The notes beneath the pieces were generated by a model, which had not been told where the DNA came from, did not search any database, and was given only the letters and a program-made list of their open reading frames with translations. The position numbers were made by a program, and so were the translations under genes. A stretch of DNA of 64,000 nucleotides from Tetradesmus obliquus (taxonomy: Eukaryota; Chlorophyta; Chlorophyceae; Sphaeropleales; Scenedesmaceae): contig CP126191.1 in the NCBI GenBank assembly GCA_030272155.1, forward strand, positions 5,850,501-5,914,500, read 5' to 3'. Shown here one piece after another: positions 22,982 through 32,537 of the stretch; the first letter of the stretch is position 1; each line of letters begins with the position of its first letter.

Positions 22982-23788
22982 GTTAACGGCCTCGTTGGTC
23001 CCCTCTCCCTCTCTCCCGTTTATGTTTTGTTACCAGGGGGGGGATCCTACTGGCTAGTCACACAAGGGCCCACTGACTCCCCTAACTCCCTGTCACACCC
23101 CTTGGGGCAGAGAGGTAAATGATGGAAGTTAGTGAATGTAAAACGGCAGAAATATTGTAAGAAGCGTCAAAAGGCTGTGTGTATACTAACCTCCCCTAAA
23201 ATCTCAATTTTTCAAAAAGTTATGGGAAATCAGTGGAAGTTGGGAGTTAAAAGTCAGTGGGCGAGGCCAAAACAGGGGAAGTTGGGAGCTTGTGGGAGTT
23301 AGTGGCAAGGCACGTGCAGGGACACATGAGTGACAGCCAGGGATTTAAGGGAGCTAGCTGATTCCCTAACTTCCCTTGAATCCTAGAGAACAGGCTTTCA
23401 AAGGGAAGTTAACTTCCTAACGTTAGGAGGTAAAAATCAAAGGGACAGCCTATAGTCGTGGAAGTTGGGAGGTACCAGAAGTTAAAAAAAGCTAAAATTT
23501 CACTATGTTGCTTTGGCCCTTTCAAACCACGTACAACACAGCTGTGCAAGCAGAATCACTAACTTCCACCATTTACCCCTCCGCCCCATGGGGTGTGACA
23601 GGGATTTTAGGGGAGTCAACGGGCCCTTAGTCACACGCAACAGTCAGGCGAACTTGACTGCAGGGGACACATGTACAAGGCGATGCCTCCATCAGCAAGA
23701 CACGTCTAATACCCCTATATAGGAGGTGCCCGGCTCCAGGACCAAAAAATAAGCAGAGGAGTTGAACCCTCGTTAAACGGCCTCGTTG
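22981..23788. repeat. Segment bounded by a 17-bp direct repeat (possible target-site duplication)
   Basis: CGTTAACGGCCTCGTTG at 22981-22997 recurs as CGTTAAACGGCCTCGTTG at 23771-23788, with one extra A. Such a long near-perfect direct repeat suggests the duplicated target of a larger inserted element. The 565-bp MITE at 23064-23628 would then be nested in it. No protein is encoded between the repeats, and the class of the outer element cannot be told. Confidence 0.45.
23064..23628. mobile_element. hAT-like MITE with 8-bp target-site duplication
   Basis: A non-coding 565-bp element with terminal inverted repeats of about 75 bp. The left end is AAGGGCCCACTGACTCCCCT and the right end, reverse-complemented, is AAGGGCCCGTTGACTCCCCT. 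The inner parts also match (CTGTCACACCCC.., GGTAAATG.TGGAAGTTAGTGA). It is flanked on both sides by AGTCACAC (23056-23063 and 23629-23636), an 8-bp target duplication. That length, with ends close to the YARNG consensus, fits the hAT superfamily. There is no transposase, so it would need one in trans. The good match of the two ends suggests a fairly recent insertion. Confidence 0.8.
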
Positions 23789-23854
23789 CAATACACACGC
23801 TGCTCTGGGTGCACAGCCACAAGTGTATACAGAGTTTCAAAGTGCCGAGTACCG

Positions 23855-24569
23855 TATTGCTCCTAATTATCACCGGAAAAGAAAACTATTTTGGCCTTTC
23901 CGGTGATTGACTTCAAAAACCGAATAATACGTCTGCGGCTTCCGGTGATATTTAATTTAAACCTCGAAAAATGTTTCTTAGCCTCATTTTTCGCTCAGAT
24001 CGCTTTCGATAACGCTGTGTACGCTTATATGTAGATCCTAAAGCATCTAAGCGCAACTAGAAGCGGCCGTCGCCGGTTTGCTTGCCGTGCGTGAAGCCGA
24101 GCATCATCCGAAAGACTCCGAAAGGCTCGCTGCAGATCGAGAGCTCTCGAGGCTGGAGCGCGGCTGCAGCTCCTAGGAAGAAAATTAGGCAGACCTCGTA
24201 GCAGTGGGAAGTGTCAGAAAGCAGCAGCAGCTGCAGCACCAGCTGTCCCTGCTGCAAGCAGAGGCAGCGCACAGCAGGAGCAGCAGCAACAACATGCCTG
24301 GTCCTAGGACCAGGATGATGCTAAGCAGGATGATGCTAAGCATGCACTGCATGTTGCACTGCATGTTGCACTGCCTGTTGTACTGATGCATCCTGCAGTT
24401 GAGCCCCTCGGCAACATTATCTAAAACACATATGCCAGTGCCGGTGATATTTAAAATAGCTCCAAAAAAAGCCACGAGGGATTCCGGTGATATTTAAATA
24501 TTCTAAATATTCAGAAAACTCCTGCGGGCTTCCGGTAATATTTATTAGAGGTGATGATTAGGAGCAGTA
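23855..24569. mobile_element. Second terminal-inverted-repeat element (non-autonomous)
   Basis: Imperfect inverted ends: left TATTGCTCCTAATTATCACC, right (reverse complement) TACTGCTCCTAATCATCACC. AT-rich subterminal regions hold repeated TTCCGGTGATATTTAA-like motifs on both sides (about 23938-23955, 24440-24455, 24482-24500, 24528-24543). The middle (about 24060-24420) is GC-richer with CAGCAG runs and short repeats (AGGATGATGCTAAGC twice, GCATGTTGCACT twice). No transposase was seen. A 2-bp CG flank on each side is the only candidate target duplication, so the superfamily is not assigned. Confidence 0.6.
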
Positions 24570-26294
24570 CGATAACTGTCGTTTCAAATATCGCCTCAAA
24601 AGGCAGATCACTGCAGTGTTGAGTGTGCGTTGCTCGCGTCACTGGCGGCAACTCACGGATCAAGCCACGCTAACAGCACAACAGCGCGCAAGCTTTGCCA
24701 ACAGTGCGCCACACAGATCGCCGTGCAACCCTGATGTGAAGACAGCCACGGATGTAACAGCAGCTGGTCACGCACGGAGGCCATGCAATTGCAAGTGCAG
24801 ATGGGTGCAGCAGTCTCGGCAGCAGATGCGCGTACATACGACTTATAGCTGCCCTACTCGCATGCTTCCAAACACAAGCTGCCTAGTTTTTCTTTCCAAC
24901 ACATGCACGCCATGCAGGCTCATGCCAGGTGCTAACACACTCTAGCTCTAGCCCTGCAGGAGCTGGCGCTAGGATGCCTCAAGCACCCAGCACGCCAGCT
25001 TTGTGTGACCATACAATGCTCTGCAGGTGCAGCAACCAGCAAGGCTGCGAGTCCCGCGTCCAAGGGGCAGCGCAACCAAAGCTTTCAAGCCATTAAATAG
25101 ATCACTGCCATCTACTGCTCTCACAATAAAAGATACACAAGCGTCAGACCCAGTAACACTCTCGATGTACAGCTTCCAAGTGACACACAGCTTTTGAATG
25201 AGGCGATGCTGAGGATGATATGAGCAGATGCACGCATGCTGCACCTGCCGAGAACAGCCAGCAAACCCTCAAACAACACACAATGGTCGCAGTACAGCCA
25301 CGCACAGCACACCTCTCTTGTGCGTGGACAGCTGTCATCCAAGGCTCCCAAGCCACCAGCCAAAGGCGCTGCTCTGGTCAATAGAACATACAGTGCAATG
25401 CCGCTTGACGCGTCGCTGAGGCATTCATAGGTAACCCTGCCTCCTGCCCCTGCCCCTGCCCATTCACATACACCACAACAAGCTGTACCACACAAGTTGC
25501 GCACACCGGCCCAAATCGAGGCGGCACGCAACCATTCCTCACTCAAGCGAAAGTCACCTCTTGAACAGCAGCCAATAGTCGACCCAAACACTGGTCGCTT
25601 GGATCACTGCCTCTGCCCCTTATACCCCTGCTCCCTCGGTAAAACACACTCGCGCACAAAACCCCTCAAGCGATGCGCAGCATGCACCAATGAGGCACGC
25701 CTGCATGACTGTTACGGTCCTCAGCTCACAAAGTGTATCTGCTGCAGCACTGCACAGCAGCAGAAACAGCCTATCACACGCAATTCATAGTGGACGCTGC
25801 AGCTGAGAGGCACCCCAAGATGCACCAGGCTACGGCCTGCTGCTCAATCAGCTGCCAGGCACAGCACAAAGTAGCTTCTACACTCACAGTACTTCCACAA
25901 GAAAACACAGCGCTCATCATGCTTTGAAGGGCACAACAGAAACCTGCAGACCCACAGTGTACACATAGTTACACATCAACGCTGGCGCAGGGGGATTACT
26001 TGCATCCGCTCATATTGCATCAAAGGGCCCATGCCGGGCCTTGTCACCTTCCCACGGGCCTTTTGAACAAGCAGGCAGCACATTCAGCTAGCATTTCAAA
26101 TCCCATATAGACTGCCGCAACGCAAACGCAAAACCCTCTGTCAATAGCTCTCTCGCACAGAAGGATGAAAAACACAACACTGATGCACTCTTCTCTCGCA
26201 TATCAAAACACACTGCCCGGCACACGGCTGTACAATAACAGACTGTGCGTATACGAATGGAACTGGATACGAGATAGTAAGCAGCCAGATGCTG
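24570..26294. other. Flank and probable 3' UTR of the low-complexity gene; no gene seen
   Basis: The part next to 26295 is probably the 3' UTR of the minus-strand gene. The open frames here (for example 25121-25591 on the minus strand, 24616-24945 on the plus) have no splice-bounded or family-like content. Nothing else is supported. Confidence 0.45.
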
Positions 26295-29200
26295 CTAAGG
26301 CTGCTTGCCTGGCTGCGCACGTGGAGTGCCTGCCTTGCCAGCACCAGGCAAAGATGCCGCTAGGGACGCTGCCAGGGGCAGTGGCGCCGCTGATGCTGGC
26401 ACTGCTGCTGCTGCTGCTGCCGCCGCCGCCAAGCTGGGTGCCGCCGCCTGCTGTTGCGCCTGCGCTAGTGCAGCCAACGCTGCTGCTGCAGAAGCCGCAG
26501 GAGGCATGGGACCAGGTGCAGCACCCGCACCAAGCCCTGCTGCCGCTGATGCAGGGTAGAACGCAGGTGGAGCAGCAGCCTTCTTTGCAGCGCCATACGC
26601 AGCAGCAGCTGCAGTGCTGCTGCCAGGCTTCCTGCTGCCACCTCCTGCTGCTGCTGCTGCTGCTGCCTGCAGTGCTGCCAGTGGCTGCACAGCCGCTAAG
26701 CTCATAGCAGCAGCAGGCTCTGCTGCACGTGGCGCCTTTAAAGCAGCAACACCTGGCAGCCGTGAGCCGCTCACACCCGCAGCTGCTGCAGCCAGTTGCT
26801 GGCCTCCAGCACCGCCGCCAGTGCTTGCTGGCGCTGCAGCAGCAGCTGCAGCCAATGCATGCAGCCCGCTCAGTGCGCCTGGCGCGGCCAAGCTGCCGCC
26901 TGCTGCTGCTGCCGCTGCTGCTGCACTGCTGGGACCCAGGTGCGCCCCAGCAACTGACCCATGCTGCAGTGCCTGCTGCTGACCTGGCAATGCTACAAGT
27001 GGAGCAGCAGCACCAGCACTGAGTGCTGCCAGGAGAGCTGCAGGAACAGCAGGCTGCTGCTGCTGCTGCTGTTGCTGCTGCTGCGCAGCCAGTTGTGCAA
27101 GTTGCTGCAGCACGGGGTTCATACCAGCATTCACGCTTGCTGGAGGTTGGAGCAGCTGCTGCGGCTGGTGCTGCGGCTGTGACATCTGCTGCTGCATCTG
27201 CAGAAGCTGGAGCAATGGATTGCCACCTGCGCCGAACGGCGCAGCCGGCAACATACGCTGCTGCTGCTGCTGCTGCTGCTGTGCCACCTGCATTTGCGTG
27301 AATTGGGCCAGCTGTGCAAGTGGGTTCAGCGGATTAGCAGCCGTAGCTGCTGCTACTGCCTGGCTCACGGCCGCTTGCTGCTGCTGCAGCAGTGCTGAAC
27401 CACCGCCAGTGGGCTCCACATGAGCAACACCTGCTGCAGGTTGCTGCAGCATAGCCGATATGGCGGCGGCTGCAGCAGCTGCTGCTGCTCCTGGCCCTGA
27501 TGGAGAAGGCAGCCCCTCCCTAGGCATTGCTGCAAACATTGCTGCCACCCTAGCAGCAAAGGCATTGCCACCAGCATCACCAGCAGTAGGCGACCCAAGC
27601 ATTGCGCCTGCAGGCACAGCCCCTGCAGCAGACACAGGCATGCCTGCAACACCTCCTGCCGCCGCCGCTGCTGCCGCTGCTGCTGCTGGCCCTCCGCTGC
27701 CGCCGCTGGCTGCGCCGCCTGACGTGTTGGTGTTTGAGGTCGTGCCTGATGTCCTGCAGTACTGCTCCAGTGCTTGGCTCCCCCTGATGATCTCCAGGGC
27801 CTTATCCAGTGCCCTCAGCGCAGGCGGCCGCGCTGGCACGCCTGCAGTGGCAGCCATGGGGCGTATTGCTGCTGACATGAGCCTGTCTCGCTCCGCCAGC
27901 TGCAGCATCATCTGCACCTGCTCAAGATAAGCTGCCCTGTTGCTGGCATACCAGGAGTAGAGCAGCCCCAGCTGGTTGAACACTGACGGCACATTCACCG
28001 GGCCTTCCGCGGCTGGTGCATGCGGCAGCCGCCCTTGCAGCTGCTGCAGCACAGCCGCTAGGTTGGCTGCAGGGGCCAGTGCAGCAGCTGCTGCCGGCAC
28101 CTGCCCACCCTGCGCCAGCAGCTGCGCCAGTGCTGCTGCACCTGGCATGCCACCGGCAGCAGCAGGCCCGCCTGCAGCGCCCTGAGCAGCTGCCAGCGCA
28201 CTGAGTGCAGATAGCTGGTTGCCTGCTGGGAAAGCAGCTGACGAGATGGTCATGCCAGCAGCAGCAGCAGCGGCAGGACGTGCAGCGCCTCCAAACACAC
28301 CCCAGGGCCCACCACCAGGTGCATTGTTGGCCCACAGGCCGAGCCCCTGGTTCAGTATGCCCATGCCTTGCCTGCCAGACAGGCCCGCAGCAAGCAGCAG
28401 CTGCTGCATTGCTGCAGCCTGCTCCATCCCTGCAGGCACCTGCTGCTGGCCTGGCGCGCCAGCGAGCACGCCCTCACCACCAGCAGCAGCAGCAGCCGCT
28501 GCTGCGCCGCGCTGCTGCCCGCCAGCGCGCCGCTGCTGCCTGCCAGGCGTGCCTGCCAACCTACCGCTGGGCACTGCTGCTGCAGCAGCTGCAGCACCTG
28601 CCGCCTGCAAAGCTGCTGCCTGCTGCTGCTGCTGCTGCTTGCGCTGCTGCCGCTCCTCCATCTCGTCCTCGCTGTCTCCTTCGCTGCTGGCCTGCTCTGA
28701 TGCCGCATCATCTTCAATGTCACTTTCATTGCCGTCATCCTCGTCGCCGTACGGCCCCATCTCAGCTGCAGCTGCTGCTGCTGCTGCTGCTCGGGTGTCG
28801 TCTGCAGCTACTGCGCCAGCATCGCCAGCGCCTGCCGCTGCAGAGGCAGCAGCAGCTGCTGCAGCAAGCCTCCCTGCCGGGGCAGCTGCAGGCGGCTCGC
28901 CGCATGCACCGCCACGCACGCCAGATGCACGGGTGGTGCTGGCATGCCAGCTGTTGGACCCCAAAGACGGCTCGAGGTGAAGCCCAGCTGGTGCCTCTGC
29001 AGCAGCAGCCGCAGCAGCGCCTGCCTCTTCTGCTGCAGCTGCTGTCGCCTGTGCGGCTGTGCCCTGGCTTTGGAAGCGCCGCGGATCAGCCCTGCTCATG
29101 GCAGCAGCAATAGGCGCAGGCCGCGGCACCCTTGGCTGCTGGTGCTGCTGCCCGGGCTGAGGCAGCCTGCCTGCTTCTGTGCCGTGCTGGCTGCGCATGT

Positions 29201-31679
29201 GCCCGCCAGGTGCTGCAAACTCTTTACATGCAGCTGCACCGTCACCACCAGCAGCCTGGCCTGACAGGGGCCCAGGAGCACCTGCAACTGGGGGTGTTGC
29301 CGCTGCTGCTGCTGTGCCATCTGCTGATGGCGCCAACTGCCGCTGGCCGCGAGGGCTGCTGCTGCCTTGGGCCTGCGCCTTTGGGCTGTTACTGCCTTGC
29401 GCTGGCGCTTTCGGGCTGTTGCTAGCGCGCATGCCATCGTCAATATCACTGCTGCCGCCACTGCCGCTGCCGCTGCCACTGCCACTGCCGCTCCCGCTGC
29501 CGCTGCCACTGCCGCTGCCACTGCCAGAGCTGTTGTTGTTGCCGGGGCCGCTGCCATTGCCATTTCCATCCCCGCCGTCGCTTCCTCCTCCTGCTGCTGC
29601 TGCTGCTTCACCAGCGACACCAGCAGCAGCAGCGGCATCGCCAGCTGCAGCACCCTGCTTGTTACCATCACTTGGCTGCTGCCAGCCTGCTGACCTCTGC
29701 TGCTGCTGCCTGTCAGACGCACTGCCACGGCCACTAGAGCCTCCACTGCCGCTGCTCTTGCTGGCTTCTGCTGCACCAGCAGAGCCGCCACCGCTGCTGC
29801 AAGCAGCTGCATCACCAGCGCCCAGCTTCTGGCGCTTCGGTTGTGGCTCTTCAACCGCGCCGGCGCCCTGCGCAACTGCTGCTGCTGCTGCTGTTGCTGC
29901 GGCATCGGCATCGGCTGCTGCATCACACGCCTGGCGCTCCTCCTGCCCAGCTTGCATTGCCATGCCTGCCACCGCCACGCTGATTGTCGCCGCAGCGCCA
30001 GGCCCTGATGCTGCTGCCGCTGCTGCCCCCACGTTTCCTTTCAGCACCTCCTCCTCCCACGTGGAAGAAATTGGCTGTATGATCTTGATTTTCTTGCGCA
30101 GCCGCGCTGGCAGCTCCACAGGAACCTCCGGCACAGCATGCTGCTGCTGGTGCTTCCCGAGCACTGCGGCTCGCTGTCCAGCGCCGTCACTGCCAGCAGC
30201 AGCGGCACCAGCCTCCTGTGCAACAGCCAACCCTGCACCTGCTGGCACCTGTGCCGCTGCTGCTGCAGTGCCACCATGTGCAATGCTGCCCGGAGCCCCT
30301 GGGCAGCTCACTGTCTGCCTGACTGTGCCCTCTATCGAGTCTACTGCTGGTGCTGCTGCTGCCGCAGCAGCCCTGCTTGCGCCGGGCCATGCTCCGGCTG
30401 AGCCACTAGGGGGCGTACCAGCGCCGTGATCCGCTGCACCTGGAGCTGCTGCTTCTGTTGCTGCCGCTGCAGGTAGCTCTTGCTGGTCAACGCCTGCTGC
30501 TGCCGCTGCAGCTGGCAGGTTTGCACCAGCAGCGGGCGGATGCCTCTGCACAGGAGCTGAAGCTGCAGGTGCTGAAGGATGCTGCTGCTGCCGACGCCTT
30601 TTCTGCTGCCGCTGTTGCTGCTGCTGGTCCTGCAGCAGAGCTGGCAGCAGTTGCTGCGTGCTGATGCTGGAGTGTGTGCTTTGCTGAGGTTGTGGTGGCC
30701 CTGACTGCTGCTGCTGCTGTGCCGCCAGCACTGGCAACAGCGTTGCCTGCATGACAGCAGCAGGCAGCAGGAGCTGGCCTTGCAGCTGCTGCAGCAGTGC
30801 AGCTTGCGCTGCCCCTGGACACTGACCTAGTCCACCCTGGCTGAGCTGCTGCAATGCAGCTTGCAGCTGTGCTGCAGCTGCAGCTGCAGGAGCCGGCGGT
30901 GGCATCAGTGCAGCAGGTGCAGGAGGCCCTGCTGCTGCAGGAGCCAGCTGGGCCAAGCCAGCAGCACCCCCCTGCAACTGCTGCTGCAGTTGCAGCAGCT
31001 GCAGTGTGGTTGGGTCTGCTAGTCCGGCTGCTGCAGCAGCTGCCACCGCCGGTGCAAGCTGCGCCTGCGTGGCAGCTACTGTCCCGGGTGACTGCACTGT
31101 CGCCATGGCGTATGAGACGGGCGGTCCTTGCAACGCTGCTGCTGCTGCTGCTGCTGCTGCATCCTGTGAGCTGTTGCCTGCAGGCAGGAGGGGCAAGCCT
31201 GCGGCTGCCGGAGCTACACTGAAGGAAGCTGCCCAGGTGCGCTTGTGACCACCACCTGCTGCTCCTACTGCTGCTGCTGCTGGTGCGCTCAGAGCTGGAG
31301 CGCCGAGCAGCTGCTGTGTTTGGCCAGCTAAGCTGGCAGCTGCGAGCAGTGAAGCTGGAGTAGGTAAAGCAGCAACCCCTGTCGCAGCAATACCAGTTCC
31401 ACCACCTGCTGCTGCTGAGCACGGGACCATGCCATTGGTCGGCACATTCTGCAACAATGATGGATGAGCCTGTGCAGCTTGCCTGCCACTGTTAAGCGCC
31501 TGCTGAAGCTGATGAACTGCTGGCAGGCTCAGCCCTGGCAGGCCCTGCCAGCCTGGCAGCCCTTGCAGCAACGCAACAGCAGCTGGCTGTGCTGTACCAG
31601 CAGCAGCTGCTGCTGTCGCAGGTAGCGATGCTATTTGTTGCTGCCCTGTGGCCCCATTGCCGTCCTGCATTGGCAGCAT
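26295..31679 (-). CDS. Giant Ala/Gln-rich low-complexity protein, unknown function
   Basis: One uninterrupted reading frame of 1794 codons from the ATG at 31679 (MLPMQDGNGATGQQQIASLP) to the TAG at 26295, made mostly of Ala, Gln, Gly, Ser and Pro runs coded by GCA/CAG triplets. Islands of normal complexity: a basic segment PARLRKKIKIIQPISSTWEE (about residue 530), a (GS)n run near 730-755, an acidic stretch DEDDGNESDIEDDAASEQAS followed by EDEMEERQQRKQQQ (about 980-1020), and a predicted helical region at about 1235-1320 (VFNQLGLLYSWYASNRAAYL, MMLQLAERDRLMSA, RALDKALEIIRGSQALEQYC). This composition is common in nuclear transcription or RNA-binding regulators. That role is inference, and no known domain was recognised. 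Being intron-free is unusual for this window. Confidence 0.7.
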   Translation of the reverse strand: MLPMQDGNGATGQQQIASLPATAAAAAGTAQPAAVALLQGLPGWQGLPGLSLPAVHQLQQALNSGRQAAQAHPSLLQNVPTNGMVPCSAAAGGGTGIAATGVAALPTPASLLAAASLAGQTQQLLGAPALSAPAAAAVGAAGGGHKRTWAASFSVAPAAAGLPLLPAGNSSQDAAAAAAAAALQGPPVSYAMATVQSPGTVAATQAQLAPAVAAAAAAGLADPTTLQLLQLQQQLQGGAAGLAQLAPAAAGPPAPAALMPPPAPAAAAAAQLQAALQQLSQGGLGQCPGAAQAALLQQLQGQLLLPAAVMQATLLPVLAAQQQQQSGPPQPQQSTHSSISTQQLLPALLQDQQQQQRQQKRRRQQQHPSAPAASAPVQRHPPAAGANLPAAAAAAGVDQQELPAAAATEAAAPGAADHGAGTPPSGSAGAWPGASRAAAAAAAPAVDSIEGTVRQTVSCPGAPGSIAHGGTAAAAAQVPAGAGLAVAQEAGAAAAGSDGAGQRAAVLGKHQQQHAVPEVPVELPARLRKKIKIIQPISSTWEEEVLKGNVGAAAAAASGPGAAATISVAVAGMAMQAGQEERQACDAAADADAAATAAAAAVAQGAGAVEEPQPKRQKLGAGDAAACSSGGGSAGAAEASKSSGSGGSSGRGSASDRQQQQRSAGWQQPSDGNKQGAAAGDAAAAAGVAGEAAAAAGGGSDGGDGNGNGSGPGNNNSSGSGSGSGSGSGSGSGSGSGSGSGGSSDIDDGMRASNSPKAPAQGSNSPKAQAQGSSSPRGQRQLAPSADGTAAAAATPPVAGAPGPLSGQAAGGDGAAACKEFAAPGGHMRSQHGTEAGRLPQPGQQHQQPRVPRPAPIAAAMSRADPRRFQSQGTAAQATAAAAEEAGAAAAAAAEAPAGLHLEPSLGSNSWHASTTRASGVRGGACGEPPAAAPAGRLAAAAAAASAAAGAGDAGAVAADDTRAAAAAAAAAEMGPYGDEDDGNESDIEDDAASEQASSEGDSEDEMEERQQRKQQQQQQAAALQAAGAAAAAAAVPSGRLAGTPGRQQRRAGGQQRGAAAAAAAAGGEGVLAGAPGQQQVPAGMEQAAAMQQLLLAAGLSGRQGMGILNQGLGLWANNAPGGGPWGVFGGAARPAAAAAAGMTISSAAFPAGNQLSALSALAAAQGAAGGPAAAGGMPGAAALAQLLAQGGQVPAAAAALAPAANLAAVLQQLQGRLPHAPAAEGPVNVPSVFNQLGLLYSWYASNRAAYLEQVQMMLQLAERDRLMSAAIRPMAATAGVPARPPALRALDKALEIIRGSQALEQYCRTSGTTSNTNTSGGAASGGSGGPAAAAAAAAAAGGVAGMPVSAAGAVPAGAMLGSPTAGDAGGNAFAARVAAMFAAMPREGLPSPSGPGAAAAAAAAAISAMLQQPAAGVAHVEPTGGGSALLQQQQAAVSQAVAAATAANPLNPLAQLAQFTQMQVAQQQQQQQQRMLPAAPFGAGGNPLLQLLQMQQQMSQPQHQPQQLLQPPASVNAGMNPVLQQLAQLAAQQQQQQQQQQPAVPAALLAALSAGAAAPLVALPGQQQALQHGSVAGAHLGPSSAAAAAAAAGGSLAAPGALSGLHALAAAAAAAPASTGGGAGGQQLAAAAAGVSGSRLPGVAALKAPRAAEPAAAMSLAAVQPLAALQAAAAAAAGGGSRKPGSSTAAAAAYGAAKKAAAPPAFYPASAAAGLGAGAAPGPMPPAASAAAALAALAQAQQQAAAPSLAAAAAAAAAVPASAAPLPLAASLAASLPGAGKAGTPRAQPGKQP

Positions 31680-32537
31680 AGAACCTGCCAGCTAACGCTG
31701 AATAGCGGGCTTCAAGCCCTCCCTCATCATCTGCTGGTGCAACAGGCGGGCAGGCAACAGTGCCTCTTTTGTTCAGTATTGCACAGGCGCAATTTAAGGC
31801 TAGCCTAACTGAACAATCAAGTGTATTACAAGCAACAACGAGCACGGTGTGTGACAAGGCAGGCGCCAGGGTGTCGAGGCAGGGCGTGCCCGACGTCCTT
31901 GGGCTTTCGGCTGCCTGTCGCAGAGTAGCAAGCACAAAACGGTGTGACCAGCACCTAGTTCTCTCTCAATATTTGTTTAGCAGACGTGCATTAAGCGTGA
32001 GCCACGGCGGTGGGCTAACCTGTTTCTACTGCGCCTGTGAAGGGCCCTTTGGCCTAAGCTCGCTGCTGATTATCTATTGGTTAGCTTCAAACAATCTGTA
32101 GCAAGAAGATCGCTCAGAGGAGCTGCCGTGCCCTACAGTCGCTTTACTAGAACACAGGGATTTGTCGGTATTTACAGCTTTAAAAGCCAAGTACGCGCAA
32201 TGCTAGACGGTTAGTCAGTTGAGTAGTCCTCCAGCATAGCGCATCGGCCCTTGGGCAAAATCTATTGTAACAACTGCTGCCGAATCTGATTGTCACTTTG
32301 CCTCAACGGCCTCGACAAGCAGCAGATTCGTCGTCAATCTCACGGATCCGTAGCATCGACCTAAAACACGAACACATGCTGATGTAGGCTCACAGGACGC
32401 AGCCACCACCTGGCTAAGGGCCCTCAGGGCTGCAAGGAAACTCCCCCTTGAAGGGGCCATCGCTGGTATGGCACACAGCCTCTCAACCTGGCCCACTGGC
32501 AGCCAGCGCAGGACGTGACATGCAGTGCTTGCCATCA
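31680..32537. other. Intergenic: promoter of the low-complexity gene and 3' flank of DNAI7
   Basis: The stretch lies between two minus-strand genes. No coding, RNA or repeat signal was seen. Confidence 0.45.

Noticed and set aside
25121-25591. 156-codon minus-strand frame
   Set aside because: Composition looks random, with no motif, and it lies in the probable 3' flank of the low-complexity gene.
28205-30429. Long plus-strand open frames opposite the low-complexity gene
   Set aside because: They come from reading GCA/CTG repeats in other frames and have no ordered islands. The minus frame is far longer and has a start and varied segments.
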